64,000 nt of DNA, taken from contig NW_006917093.1 of NCBI RefSeq assembly GCF_000516985.1, positions 806,001-870,000 on the forward strand, read 5' to 3'. The stretch's first letter is position 1; every line of letters starts with the position of its first letter. Source of the DNA: Pestalotiopsis fici W106-1 (lineage: Eukaryota; Ascomycota; Sordariomycetes; Amphisphaeriales; Sporocadaceae). This document shows, in pieces, positions 1-13,424 of this stretch. A model generated the notes under the pieces. That model did no database searches. It saw only the letters and a program-made list of their open reading frames with translations, and had not been told where the DNA came from. Made by a program: the position numbers and the translations under genes.

Positions 1-1143
1 AGTCAAGCTCAGGTTCTACTGCCGCTGGTCGCACGACCGTGAGGTATCTTTGAAGCAAAGTAATACGAGGAATTAATGACTTTTGTCCGTAGGTGTAAAA
101 GGGATTTATGAGATGTCAAGAACAGCAATAATCTCCTTGGCCGCCACGGCAGCGTCGGAGGATCAGATCAGCAAGTAGATGTAGGTAGGTATTAGGCGAT
201 TGATTCGGATTTAACAAACGGAAACATTCATGTACCTCTAGTGACATGGGATGCACTAACCTAGGTAGGGTGTGTGCTGGACTTCCTTTGGGGTTCGTCC
301 CTTACAAAGAGGCACGAGACATGTACATTGGAAATGCAGCAAACTTCTAGATCAATGCAGTACAAATCAAAAGACCGTTATGTAAATATATGGAAAGATG
401 GCTATTGAACAACATTAAATATCACTGTTACGTATATTGTGCAGTATTTCAAAATCATGGCCATCGGGTATAATTTGATTGTGGAATTAATTTCAAAGTA
501 CACTGGCCAAGCTCCGAACTCCTCACCTCCCCCGCTCTGCTGCTGCTCCGTACAGTGGATGGATGGATGCAAGTGTGTCCGTCCTGCGGGAACCAATGCG
601 AGATGAAAAGCAACAAATGTAATCTTTTTGTTTTTAGCGTCTGCGTATGCGCCACGGAGTTAAGACTGGCTGACGTCCGATAACTGCTGCTTTCTCTTTT
701 TGTCTTCTTCTTGGAAGATGACTAGGTTAGGCGTTTCCTTGTGCACAGTAAAAGCCATCCCCAGTACCAAAACCCCATACAACCTACAGTCTAAAGTTGT
801 TTGCTTCAATATTTGATTTGGTAGAAAATGTACGAAGTGCTCCATGAACAAATGATATGAAAGTCGTGTCTAAACTCAACTCATGTCGCCTTCAAATGGT
901 TCCTCTCCACGGGTATATAGCTTGTTAAAAACAACCTGCCAGCACAAGCAGAAAATAATGAGGTAATCGTAACTAATAAAAATACGACAGAGAAATCATA
1001 AACTTTTTGTTAAGTACCCCATGCCCCATATGTCCAAGTGATTTTGGGGTCCGGAATGTGACAACCTCATCGGCATATCCTCGCCGTGAACTCTCCTGTC
1101 CCCCCACAGCTGCCGCCGTGAAACGTTACTCAGGCAGGTCCTT
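1..1143. other. Intergenic, left edge
   Basis: No convincing gene. Reading frames are short and match no family I recognise. A TAGG-type tetranucleotide tract lies near 181-191 and another CTAGGTAGG copy near 261. The right part should hold the 3' untranslated region of the minus-strand C2H2 regulator that ends at 1144. Confidence 0.6.
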
Positions 1144-4100
1144 TCAGACTATCGTGGCACCACTGTTGAGCTGTATACAGTTGTTCAACAGAATAGCACC
1201 TTCATGCAAGAGTTCCCAGCGACTCGTCTCAAACGAATTCTTGAGAAAGAATAAAAGAGCACTATTGTGGTTTACCCCTCTTGTCAATTTCAAGTCGTCG
1301 GGTGTTTCAATCGAGCCGAAGCGACGCAAGTAGTCTTTCATGGGACCAATTGACTCTTGCATTGTCGAGGGAGAAGGCGAGTTTGGACACGATCCCTCCA
1401 GGGCAAAGCCATAGCACCAGACCACCAGAGCTGCAAAATACAGAACCCATGGCCGGTTGAGTAGCACATCGTCCCTGGCAACATAGGTCTCGCCCATGGC
1501 TCGGTACCTATTTGAGATGTCCGAGTTTGTTTCGTCCGCAAGCAAAACCGAAGCGAGGAACTTGAGCGCGTAAAAGGTTGCGTCTCTCGCCTTGGCAGTC
1601 GGTGCCCAGTTGTCTTTCATTCGTCGCTGGGCGCTACTGAGGTCCTGGTTCCCAATCGCGCGTCCAAGGAGACGTTTTGCGCGTGCAAAGATTTGGCAGT
1701 CAACTATGTCCACGTGCATGGCCATATGCGCCAGATGATGCAGGACTGTGCGGCTTTCAAACACAACGTTTGCCTCGCTTCTCCTTTCGTAGCTGTAGGG
1801 GTCCGCGGTCTGTTCAGAGCGCTGCAGGGACTTGTCAAAGTCTGTCTTCCACATATCAAATGCCTTTGTTAGAGTGCTGCGCCACTTATCACGGCCACCC
1901 AGCGCCTGAGTCACTCCTCCACCAAGAGAAGTCACTTGAAGATCCCGTTGGTTCATATGCCAGCTCACACTTAGTAAACCTGCCATGAGAACCTGTCTTC
2001 CAAAGGAATTGGTCCGCACCTCCTGCCCGTTCAGTGTGCGCTTCAGGCCTTCCAAGAATGATATGGGCTTGATCCCATTTGACATCAGATTTGCCTCTGT
2101 TCGTCCAACCTCTGCGCCACTACCGGCCTTCCAAAGCTGGTCATCGCACGGCAGCGGTAGTCGCATTTCATGTGCTACCATGACAGTGGAGTGTCCAAAC
2201 ATGGTCGCATGGATCGAGTCGATGAGGAACGCGGCATACGCTACCCGGCGAGTTGATTCATTGGTGATCCAGTGGTTCCACCACTCATCAGGCGTGTTTG
2301 CCACACCAGAAGTAGAAGAGTGTCTCGAGCCATTCTTATCATCCCGCGGGTTTGGAGGAGAATCGATGGCAGATTTGCCTATCAATGACCTTCCTCTACG
2401 CATCAAAGTGATGGTCGTCGCGTGGTGAATGTGAGCGCGCTCGTGCAATTCTCGCGTCGAGTACATCTTTTCGTACAGCTCCAGTAGTAACAATGCCTGG
2501 AAAATCCAAAGCTTTGCTGGAGGCCGGCTATTTGCATCCATGAAGATTTCCCATCGAACATGCCAAGCCAGAAAATTCGACAGCTGGGCACCGGCTCTCA
2601 TGACCGGATTTCCATGGGTTCTATCAAGACAGGAGGCGCCAATCGCCATGACGGCCAGGAGAAGTAGAGTGGGGATCTTGTCGGGAGAGAATGTTGGTTT
2701 GTGCAGAATTGGAATCTGATCACTAAAGTGTACCCAGTAGGAACTGATGTATGCTTGCATCATTTTGCGACTCAGCATGTGGTGCTCATCACTGCGATCG
2801 CCGTCAAGCATGGTATCGCGTTGTCTTTCAACTGGCGCCTGTTCTTTCTCGTGGAAACGTTCCTTGATGAAGTCGAATATCTCCTGGCTCTTCTCCTCGG
2901 AAAGAAGAGACTCTGGCAGATTCTGGTCAAGGAGATTTGTCACTGACATGACCTGCTGCGGCTGGTTTGACGCGGGAAAGTAGCCTAGTGGCGTACCCTC
3001 ATTCGCATAATAGGGTACACTGTACTGTGACTGGAAATCCCCATAGCTAGATAGTGTCAGTAACCCTACATATATGAGCCTGGGAGGGGAGACCTTACTG
3101 AGAGTATTGACCAGGAGCCATTACATGGCCCACTGAAGGCGATCCATCAGGGTTGTTTGTGTTGAAAAGGTAGGTGATGAAGTCTTCAGGTATTGTAATG
3201 TACGGAGACTTGTTCAGACCCCCGTCTGGCCCAAACATTGGTATCGTGGTTTGGCTTGCCATTTGGTCCAAGAGCATCATTTCTCCAGAGGCCTGAGCAT
3301 GAGAGGGATCAGTATACTCGCTATTGGTAGCAGGAGTATATGACTGGCTGGCTTCTCCTGCTGCACCAGAAGATGATGCCGTAGAAAAATCAGATGGAGG
3401 TAAGGTGAATGGGGGGAAATTATTCTGTGCGACATAAGGTCCTGTGGGTGTTGACTGGGGTGTATTTGTTTGTTGGTTATGATAGCTTCCATGTTGGGTA
3501 GAGCCAGGTGACAATACGCCATAGGGGCCCACGTTAGTTTGCAGAGCTGGTCGTGGATGGGCCGAGGGAGATTGATGGGAGTGCCTTTGATTGATGCCGT
3601 TTCCATAACTGTTGTCTGAGGGTAGGTAGTTGTCCATCCCTGAAGGGGGGTTGCCATGAGGATATATAGGAGGGGTTGCTGTAATGGGTGTATAAGGACT
3701 AGCTCCGGGGCCTGCATTCGGCTTGGGAAATCCTGCGCCTGAACGGTTGGTTTCGGGTGAAAGAGATCCAGATGGTATAGAAGACATGGTCATGGAGTCT
3801 TTCCTGCTCAAAGCCGAACCCTTTGCAGTATGCCGGTCCATGTGACGATTTCGCAAATCCTGACGGACAAACTCGCGCGTGCAGCCGGGATGTGTACATT
3901 TGTAGATATGTTTTGGCTCGTGGTTAAGTTGATGGCGGTATCTTTTACCGTTGTGAGTGCCTGGGGTAGATGGGAGAAAGCAAGGAAGAAGCTTACAGAT
4001 GTTCGGCTCGAGAATAACTTTTGCCACAGTTTGGGGTTGGGCATTCAAACTTTTTGTCAAGGCCCTTGCGACTTCGTCGCCTCTTTCTATGTGGCCCAGA

Positions 4101-4331
4101 TTCATCTTCGTTGGATGAACCTCCATTCTTGAGTTCCAAATCACCTTCCGCGTCCTGTTCATGGTCGCTTTTTTCCCTGGACTCCTTGCCTTCTAGTGAG
4201 TCCCTGACCGACGCCTCGGCATTCATGAGCTGAGGGGTTGAGCCTTGCATCTTGGCGACAATGGGCGATGCACGCGCGACAGGCAAAGTCGCTTGAATCT
4301 CGCCTGGTCGCAGCGCAACAAGTGATGACAT
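1144..4331 (-). CDS. C2H2 zinc-finger transcription factor with fungal-specific TF domain
   Basis: Predicted nuclear DNA-binding regulator of about 1026 aa. Exons (minus strand) are 4331-3997, 3941-3099 and 3046-1144, with introns of 55 and 52 nt, and the total divides by three. A basic patch at about residues 81-94 (RKRRRSRK) looks like a nuclear localisation signal. It is followed by two C-x4-C-x12-H-x3-H fingers: Cys97/Cys102/His115/His119 and Cys127/Cys132/His145/His149. The first intron cuts finger 1 between EHL and YRHQLNH, and splicing restores the usual EHLYRHQLNH sequence. A long Ser/Pro/Asn/Gln-rich linker fills roughly residues 150-420. The C-terminal half resembles the fungal-specific transcription factor domain (middle homology region), with a SSYWVHFSDQIPILHKPTF-type start near residue 490. 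The start is the ATG at 4331; the frame upstream opens only with a TTG. The upstream side is an unusually long 6.5 kb without a gene. The target pathway cannot be told from sequence. Confidence 0.9.
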
Positions 4332-7300
4332 GTTCCAGTCAGTGATACTCAAGTAGGACTGGGGGCCAGATGATAGTCCAAAACTGCAAGTAATCCGGGA
4401 CCACCTGGGCTTCAGGTTGTCGTAGACGCTGCGGATGAAAACCGAATGCTGCAGTTTTTGTCCAGGGCGAGATCCCCTCGGACGAAGACAGACTGTGACG
4501 CTCGGTTTGACACGAAGTCCGAGCAGAAATTTTATTGCAAGTCAATCGCTGAGAGCCTCCAGATTGTCGTTTCAATATTACTCAGTCACGAGTTGAGACG
4601 GAACTTGGGTCATTGTCGACTTCTAAGTATCTGCCACATACATGAGTATGTATACACAACATACGTCAATAGCAACCCGGGTAACGCTGGGCTCAGCCCT
4701 CGGCACTCAGGGTTGTACAGATTCTCGAAATGTACAGACGCCCATGAGCTCCTATATTTTCAGATATGGTGATACTGGTACAGCCCCAGAATTAGTAATT
4801 TGTAGTTACAGTAGAGGGTTTGATGATTATAACGCCAGACTCATGCTCCAGGCAGAAAGACCGGATTGGCCCAGACAAGACACGCGCACAAGCAGAAAGA
4901 AGGAAACGGGGAGGTCGAGTGGGGTAATAGATTCGTAGTGACAGTTCTAGTAGTAGATTTCGAACATCAGGCGGGAAGCGGGTGCTGGAAGCGACCCTCA
5001 GCCATCAGTGCCGCCACCATGAATTCGTGGTTCGGTCCAGTCAACATGGATGGATTGGTGAACCAGGGTTCGGTCATTCTCCTGGTCCCAAAGTAATGCT
5101 CTGGTAGAAGAATACCCGGAAAGCCGGAGACGCTTGCCAACCCATGTTTGTAAGGAAGTGTATATGTTGGGTGCTCTGCTGTGTCTGAAGGATGTGCTCG
5201 CTCTCCAAGCACTGTAATGGCCAAAAGGGCTCCAACATGAGCGTGCTAGGCTCCGTTGCTGGCAGGAAGTTTTAGGAGATGCAGGATTCGAGCGGCCACT
5301 TGGCGGGGGGGTTTGTCCACGCTGGACAGGATATACGCAGTACAAGTGGGCATAGAAAAAAGGCTGGGAAGGGATGAGAAGAAGGCGCAAGACAAGACCA
5401 GCCAGCTGCGGCGGCGGCGGCAGTGTGCCTCGCCGTTGTAAGGGGATTCAAGTCAAGGCTACTACTGTAGGAGATGGTTTTGGTTACGTACGTGCTGGCG
5501 GCTGCAATGTAGGGCCAACGTGGAGAGATGGGATATATGTTTATTACGTACCCGAAGAGACGCAATTTGACGACTCTTTTGTGTGTATGAGCAAAGAGAT
5601 CGAGGGGGCCAGTCGTCAGAAGCAGCTCACGATCCCCCAAGCGGCAACATGAGAAGGGGAACAAAAAAAGGCGGGAATTCCGAATGTGATTCCTTTCGGG
5701 TACCCAGATCAATAGCAGTAACAGGCACCGGGCTCCATCAACCAGACAGACGAGAGACGAAACTCGGGTCGCGCGTTGTTCTGTAGTGCTTGTGCTTTTC
5801 GGGGCGGTCGTGGGTCGAAGTCAAAGCAGAACCTGGAGAAATAACCTCGAGCGACGGACAACGTGGGGGGCTTTTGGGTCTTAAGCAACGGCGGGCGCTC
5901 GGGTAGCCGCGACGATCCAACCCACGGGGTCCAAAGTCAGTCCATGGGCGGGCGGGCAAAGTGGCAGGGTCGAGTTTTAGTGTGTGTAGAGGGTAATGTA
6001 CCTCTGGTAATCATGTACCTGTAGTGCAGGTAAAGTGCGGCATGTACTGTGCGGTAGGTAGGTAGGTAGTCAAGGTACGAGGTTGCCAATGGCCCCATTC
6101 AATCAGACGAACACTTTCAAGCTATGTAGGTATGTAAATATATTGTACGATTTGCATTTCATTCTTTGATGTGGGCACCAAATTAACCAGCCCCAGTCCC
6201 CGGTTCGCCCCCTCCAGCATAGTACGAATACCCTGGCTTGTTGCAGCGAGCGCATGGCATGGCATGTGGCTGCTTGCTGTCTGGGTGAATGAAAGAGTTC
6301 AAAAAGAGACGGACTGATGGGCACGCGCTGCGACATAACACTGTGGGACCAACTGTATCTACAAACTAGTGCACCATGTGTTAATTCCGCAAGGCTCGAG
6401 ATCTTCCCCCCGTCGGTCGAGTCGAACGAATCTAGACGGATCTAGGCTAGACGAGAGACAGTTGCTATTAATGATGCATCGAGGCGGGAAACTCGCCTTG
6501 TTTTGCTTTTCAATATTCAGCAAGCAGAGTAGGTACCATACATTGGGAAGAGAGTCTTTTTACTTTTCATCGACAAGAAATTGTGACGGACGAGAACATG
6601 GGGAAGCCAGACGCTACATGTCCGTGCATTGATCAGGCCTGTGCATTATGTATCCGATGCTTAGCAGCAATAGTGCCCGCTGACTAGTAGGCAGATTAGT
6701 TCGAGTCCCAGGGTACGATCTTTTAGGGTTGCCGTAGGTAATGTAGACTGGATGGACATTGATGCACTCCATGAGGTACGGGGTCGTATAAGTACTAGGT
6801 TACGTGTGTAGGTATGCGAAACTCGAGTCTTCATGTGAGTCCGGTTTGAAAGTTCCATCGCGATGCCCCCTCCCCAGAAACCGGATCAAACAAACTTTTT
6901 GTCCAAGATATATTGGTGAATGATTACCTAGTCCCCCGAGTGTTGGCAATCATGCTCATGCTCAGAGGCATCGCCGCACCGGCGCCTTATCTCCCTCCTG
7001 CTGATTATCTTGATCCCGGATAAGATAGAACAGTGAGACGGCTCCTCCAACTCCGGACCAAGGTAGGATTGGAGTGATTACTGAACCACATGGTGAATTC
7101 GATAGACTCTCAGGAAATCGTATTCACTTCTATTGCCATGTCGCGTTCATATAGTTGGGGGGACAGCAGAATTTGTGATTATTCTTTTCAAAGCAGTGTT
7201 GATCGCTTCGCAGGAAGCGCATTGCCTGTCGGTTGTCAGCCCAGCATCGCGACCACACTGTGACCGCGGCAATAGGTACGGCGTAATCACTTCTGATCAC

Positions 7301-10300
7301 CTCCCCGCCCCCGCCCCCCTGTCCTGGAGGGTGTCTCGAGCGTGCAGTTCGGCTGTGAACGCGCTTCCAACCCAGGCCCTTGTGACACCCGAGCCCTTTG
7401 CTTGGGGAAGTTTTATACTTGGTATATCCGGACAAACCTCTCTTTGGCGAGGATAGGATGCTACAGAATGCTACAGCAAACAGTTTTCCACTAAATCGAC
7501 GCTTGACCATCTCCAGCAATAGGGGGTCAATACGAGCGACAACCGCAATGTTCTCACATAATAAAAAAAAAAAAAAAGTGCCCGAAGGGAAGGCGAATGC
7601 ATGCCCAGCAGGTAGATGCAGTATTCTTTCTTGGCAGCCCCACCAACATACCACGGGATGGACGGCCAACACCGGTTTACCACGACGGAAAAGAAAAGAA
7701 AACTGGGGCAACGGATCTGACGATGGTGGATGCCAAGTATGCAGAGAAGCCTCTTTGAACTTTCCGATACCTTGATGCCAATCTCTCCTATGCAGTGGAC
7801 TGGCTGTAATGGGTATGCACTCCGTCAAGATGACACGCGCGCGGTAGGCAAAATCTATTCTCGAAACATTTTACACAGCACTCCAGGCAGGCCCCATCTT
7901 TGGCATTCTCTTCATTCATTCAAAGGTCAACCATTACACACACAACAGTCCTGCTTAGAAAGTCGTCGATTTCGGCTGGGGCAGCCGGGCGCCCGAGGGA
8001 TATTCGAGCCTCCAACCCCTGCTGCTCTTCTCAGCTTTGCCCTCCCTCTAACCAAGTAATGTAGGTTTTTGAACGCGTCAGGCACGCGACCTCGCTTGCG
8101 TCTCAATCCCACGGCCTACATGACCCGGCTTGCAGTTTTTGATCATAGTCGGGCAAAGGCTAGCGGCAGAGACCCTAGATCGCAGGCGTTAATTCATCTG
8201 ATATCCACGAAAAAGGTTCAACGCCAGGCAAGGATAGGGAGGGTATTGTCAGTCTAGGCAAGGTCGACCCCCATTGTTCCCCCATCATCCAGTCAACGAA
8301 CCCAAGCCACCAGTCCAAGATCGACCCCGGACGGAGACACCAAGAGGTTGTGTGGGGTAAAGGGGCCATGGATAAGATCTGTTCCGTGCTCTTCTCCTTG
8401 ATTGGCTAGCTTGCCAACCCTGGAGATGCGATATGGGCAATCCTGCATTTGGGAGGCTGCTCAATTCCTACGACTTGAGCGCTGATTCTGACTACAGTCT
8501 AGTCCGGTTTGCCCAGCTGGCGCTCGATGGCTGACGCAAATTATTTCCATTGTTGAGATATACATGGTTGGCGGAGGTGTGCTTCGTGTCCAAGGTAATT
8601 CTTTTCCCGGGTTGGTGACCAGAGGAACATGTACCTCATGTACGTTATGCTCAATTTCCAAACACTTTGCAATCAATATCACTGGTCCAGGATCTCCCGA
8701 TTCTTTTGCTACCAAGCCGTATGCCAGATGCGTACTTCAGCTCCTCTGTCACTGCAGATCACTCTTCAATGATTCATGGAATAAGATCTCGTCCAGGAAT
8801 ATTCTTGGCCTGTGACTCCAGTGGCTCGGGACGCTAAAAAAACAAGTGGCTTTCCAGTGATAGCGATTGTGCCAACATCATTTGTCCCCGTGGTGTATGG
8901 CATGTCGCAACCCCCAAGACGGGTAGAGTCTGACGCCCTGACTGGAGATATCAGGTAGTTCTTTATAGTTGACACTGTATGACAAGCCCCAGTGGATCGC
9001 CATCATCATACATTGACAGCTCAGCTGTGCCATCGCCTAAGAGCCCAGGTGTCGATCGAACAACTAGGCTCGGCGAACACGACCATTGCTTAAAGTTCCT
9101 TTCAGCCAGAAGATCGACGTAAGCAAAAAGAAAACCACACAACACATGCTGCAGCGGAGGACATATCGTGGTGCAGAGACGAGAGATGATGCAAGAAAGT
9201 GCTTCGTAAGGCTGGTGTTACACATAGACAAGAGACATGTCAGACCAAAAAAGACACAAAATACTCTCCGCGTTGCAACCTACCCCAGACTTGCCGGCAG
9301 GCATTGCCCGTCCATGTCTTCATAAACCACGAGGTAGAGCAGGCGCGGCATCCAAGTGAACGTGGGGGGTTTCCGGGTGGGAAACATTATTCAATGATGC
9401 TTGCTGCTTCATTCCGAGAGCGACCCCCATATCTTTAGATCCCTTTCTGAATTTATCACGGAATGCCGCTATGTGGTCTCCTGATCTACACCAGGGCAGA
9501 CTTTCAGCCTTTACCTAGCCTGGGCCCCAGCTCAGCAGCCACGTCCAAGTCTTACCCAAATTTTTTTTTTCTTGCGAGGAGGAGGGCTGGGGGGGATCTT
9601 GGGTGGGCAGCATGCCACCTGACCTTCTACATCTGCAAGCTTCGGGGGGGTCAGAGAGATATGATTTGCCGTGGGCTTCTAGTCGGAAAAGCAATGCTGT
9701 GTGTCTTGCCCGTTGAACGAGACGAGAATGAACTCCCGCCCCCAGCATCATCTTAGTTACCGCGCTAGAACCTGCAGCTCGATGAAAGCAGCCATTTGTG
9801 AACCTGGGTTTGATCCAGAGCTGTCGTCACGCATTGAAGCGGGAATTGTGCGAAAAGGTGCCTGGACTTTCTAGTTGCCATTCTTGGAGTTTCATGATCG
9901 CCGATTGGGGGTGGGTGTCTTTTAGTTCTTTTTTTGCTCTAGACACTAACCTGGAATTCCGCTCTGTCTGCCAGGCACAAGAGTATTCACAGTCGGATCG
10001 ACAAATTTGTGACAATGCAAGTGCTGCCATGCCCCGCATGGTCCGATGCGTAGCAGCCGCACAGCGCATCAATGTTCTCGGCGCATACAGCTTGGATGCA
10101 GAGTTGCCGAGATCCAGAGGCCGCAATACCGAATATAGAAGCTATCAGTGCTCTTTGCAGAATGCCGAGAGGGAAAAAAAAGCATCGCATCTCATCACAT
10201 CCGAGAAGGGCAAAAACTTAAATTTCAAATTGCAACTGCTCTGTCAACCTTCCGAATACGGCAGACGCGCGGAATCCGGGGCACAGGGACGAACCACTTC

Positions 10301-10865
10301 GGCTAGAAGTGGGGGTGGTGTATCACGGCATGAAACGTCTGTCCACTGCCGTACCCGGCTCAGTGACAAATTCTCATTATATACGGAATGATGTTCATGG
10401 GAATACTTCGGGGGGCGTCATGGTCGTATGCTACATTCCGGCTTGCCCTGCCATTGCCCGTGTTATGTACTAGTTTGAGCATAATCACGATAATTGGGAT
10501 ACAGATCCAGGCATATGTCGTCAATGTATTCCTCAGACAAAGACAAGATAGGAACACAAGGCTTGAGATTTAAGAGCAAAATTGTTCAAGTTATAGTTCT
10601 TGGCCCATTGCATGGACGTTTGCAAGGAAATGTTTCACAAACTGAACTTGATCTCTTTAGATGCTCTGTGTGGGATCTTGTGATCAATGTTGTGATCGTA
10701 TCATTCTGCACTATCTGGCAGAGTTTTCCTCATTCCTGCCACCAACATACCAATCTATATCACTAGTCTACTCTTGATTCTCTATTTATTATACCCGATA
10801 GCCGAACGAACTATTCCTTGTGAGTATTGTAAGAGCTTAAAGACCAAACATTCTTACTCCCAGTC
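4332..10865. other. 6.5 kb intergenic region without recognisable gene
   Basis: Lies between the 5' end of the C2H2 regulator and the 3' end of the FAD monooxygenase, both on the minus strand. Reading frames are short and scattered. The longest (7130-7828, minus) opens with TTG and runs through a poly-A tract read as poly-Phe, so it looks accidental. The region carries TAGG repeats around 6053-6069 and several poly-A/T or poly-G/C runs. It may contain the leader and distal promoter of the regulator or a non-coding transcript; nothing in the sequence decides this. Confidence 0.55.
6053..6069. repeat. (TAGG)n tetranucleotide tract
   Basis: Four tandem GGTA units. Shorter copies of the same word or its complement occur in other intergenic parts of the window: near 181, 23965, 27563 and 39637. 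Confidence 0.8.
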
Positions 10866-12482
10866 CTAGCAGTAGAGATACAGCACCGTTGCCAACAATC
10901 CTACTCCGATAGCTCCAGCACTCCAGAGTAGCCGACCAGACCGAGAGCTACGTGTTTCCCCTGAAGCCAGGGCATATTTCGGCGGAGCAATGTCCTCAAT
11001 TCTTGCACCGGTCTTGGCGCTCTGGACGACGAGATGCATAATGAGGCGCTCGCCAACCCAGGGAAACACGTAATGAATAAACATCCGGGCCAAGAAGGTA
11101 TTCTTGGCCACGAGGGCGTTGGATCGCTGACCTTGCAAGACGGCAGCCAGAGCGCGATCGTATCGGCTGGCTTGCAACTCCGCAAAGGCTTCGGCCACAT
11201 CGTTGTCGGAGAGACTTGCCGTGTCCTTGGCCGAGGCCCGACTCAACTTTCGTCTCAGCGCATTCACAAGGGCTGCTGCGGCTTCCATGACGTGATTTCC
11301 TCCTTGAGCGGTGATGGGGTGTAGCTAACCTGAGATTAGCATCTGTTTTTCTCCTTGGAGGGAAAAGGCCTTGTAGATTGACACACCTTGTGGGCTGCGT
11401 CGCCAATGGTAAGCATGCGGCGGAAGTGCCAGCGCGCAAAGACATGCTCCTCCACGGCCACGAGTGTAGAGATCTGGCGGTGTTTGTAGACATCTCCAAA
11501 CGTCACAGACTCGGTCACGAGGTCGCCTAGGCGATCCTTGACCAGATCTGCCTCGTCCTCCTTGGTAAATCGAGGAATCTGTCCTCCACACGCCTTCTCC
11601 ATGCCAGTAAAAAGAAACCAGTACAGACGATTTCCTGGAACTGAGAACATCATGTAGTTCCAGTCGTCAAAGTACGCATTGATTTGCCTAGGTGTGCTGC
11701 CGAGCGCCGCTGGCCGTTGGGATATACCAAAAAGACATTTCGAGTCGGCTTGGATACCTGGGAACTTGACGTCAGTGACAAGGTCCAATAGCGCTCAAGG
11801 TTGTTCATTCACCACGTACATGATCCCTCATCTATATGAGATGCTTCCAGTTCTGCTTCACGGGCATTGCGCCACATTTCCCTCCTGACTGCGCTATGAA
11901 TCCCGTCTGCGCCAATGACAATGTCCCCAGTGTACTCGGAGCCGTCTTCAGTACAGACACACACGCCACCCTCAACAGAGTCAATATGCGTGACGCGCTT
12001 GCTCGTCAAAACTCTTTCTTTGAATTTTAGATTTTCAAAAAGTGTCTCGAGGAGCATCTGCCGATCGATGAATAGTTGAGGATAGCCGGTTCTGAATTAT
12101 GGTTAGTACATACCAACGCACAACTCTGACTTGGTCTGAGACCTCGAGAGTTTTCAAGGGGGGTCCTTGGATATTCATACTTTTGCTCTAATTCTTCTGG
12201 AAAAGTAATATCCTTCTTCTTACTCCTGAATTGGCCGTCAAACCGACGCACCGTGGTCTGGTAATAGCAATCGGCTCCAACGTGCCTCCGGATACTTTCG
12301 TAACACCCCAGCTGGTCCAGTATCTGAAGCCCGCTCGGAAGAAGCCCAATACTGGCTCCAAGCTGGGGAGCAATAACGGCATGAGCTTCTAGGATGACAT
12401 AATCAATGTCGAATTTCTCGAGCACATTGGCCAAGGTTAATCCTGCTACGCTGCCTCCAGCTATGATGACTCTGAAGGGCAT
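10866..12482 (-). CDS. PaxM-like FAD-dependent monooxygenase
   Basis: Flavoprotein of about 467 aa from the salicylate-hydroxylase/PaxM group, which oxidises aromatic or prenylated substrates and often acts in secondary metabolism. Exons (minus) are 12482-12181, 12091-11820, 11757-11387 and 11324-10866. Intron 1 has a perfect TACTAAC branch point. Visible motifs are the N-terminal dinucleotide fold [17 protein letters not shown] (residues 6-22) ending at Glu32, the DG motif [16 protein letters not shown] in exon 2, and the GD motif GDAAHK at 310-315 continuing across an intron into [17 protein letters not shown] single hydrophobic segment at about 445-467 ends the protein, as in membrane-tethered PaxM proteins. 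The Zn2Cys6 gene lies upstream in the same orientation, 0.94 kb away, suggesting but not proving co-regulation. I see no prenyltransferase, cyclase, P450 or PKS/NRPS beside it, so an indole-diterpene role is not supported and the substrate is unknown. Confidence 0.88.
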
Positions 12483-13424
12483 CTTGAAAATTTGTAAAAT
12501 CAAAGTATGTCGGCGAGACGTGGAGGAGTTTCGTGTAAGTAACACACCATTATATCAAGAGAAGGTTCGATGTTTATGATGCATTCAGATTCTATACAAT
12601 AGGGCAATATGGTCGGGTCCCGCAATCGCCGACGAATCCTAGCGAGTAAGTATACCCAGTATAGTCGTGTCGAGTTTTCAATTAGTGGGAAACGCTAAAC
12701 AAACTTCTGGCGCTCTCCTTTTCCCCCTTCTTCTCTTGGCCAGAGGTGTCAGTCCTCACTTGGTGTCAGCAGCACGGTAACGGTTGCCTACAGGGCAAAC
12801 TGTTGAAACCCCTTAAAGTGCGTAGTGAATAGCTAAAGTTATTTCATCAAAAATTATGAAAGAAATGCAAGAAGAAAAAAGAAAAAAGATAATCAAAACT
12901 TTGTTTGATTCCAGTTTTTTCTTATTATAATATGCTATTATGGCTACGTAAGAGTGAGTATATAGGATCAAAATGGTGTTTTTCAACAGATTGCTCTCTG
13001 GTGCTCCATACACGGACCGAGTGATTATATGAGATTACGTCAAGGTTCCTGGACCAACTCAAGTCTCTCTAGCAGCCGGGAGAGATGATCTGAGCGACTG
13101 GAACCGGGATAGAAGAAAACGCCGGAGTGGATTTATTGATGCTGCTTGGATGTAGCTTGGAACTATATCGCTAAAGACACGCCACGCTCCAGGCTTTCCC
13201 ATCTTCGGGGGCCGATCGCACCGATGGAGAGGTGCCGGTAGCTTGGAAACACTGCACATTGCATGCCGCCAAGATCTTGTTATTGGAAAGCATCTTGAGA
13301 CGAGGCTTTTGTGTCCAGTACGAAAGTTCATAATTTCAATGCAATCATTTCAAACACTTCACGAGGAAAATACGAATTTTGGACCATGACAATAAAGTCA
13401 ACAGGGTCTGCATAGATCTCGTTT
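12483..13424. other. Intergenic, presumed promoter of the FAD monooxygenase
   Basis: No gene seen. A TATA-like GATATAATGG (minus strand) lies about 65 nt before the monooxygenase ATG. An A/T-rich stretch, mostly oligo-A on the plus strand, covers about 12830-12965. The 3' untranslated region of the Zn2Cys6 gene should occupy the right end. Confidence 0.55.

Noticed and set aside
7130..7828. 232-codon minus-strand frame
   Set aside because: Starts with TTG, passes through a poly-A tract as poly-Phe, and resembles no protein family.
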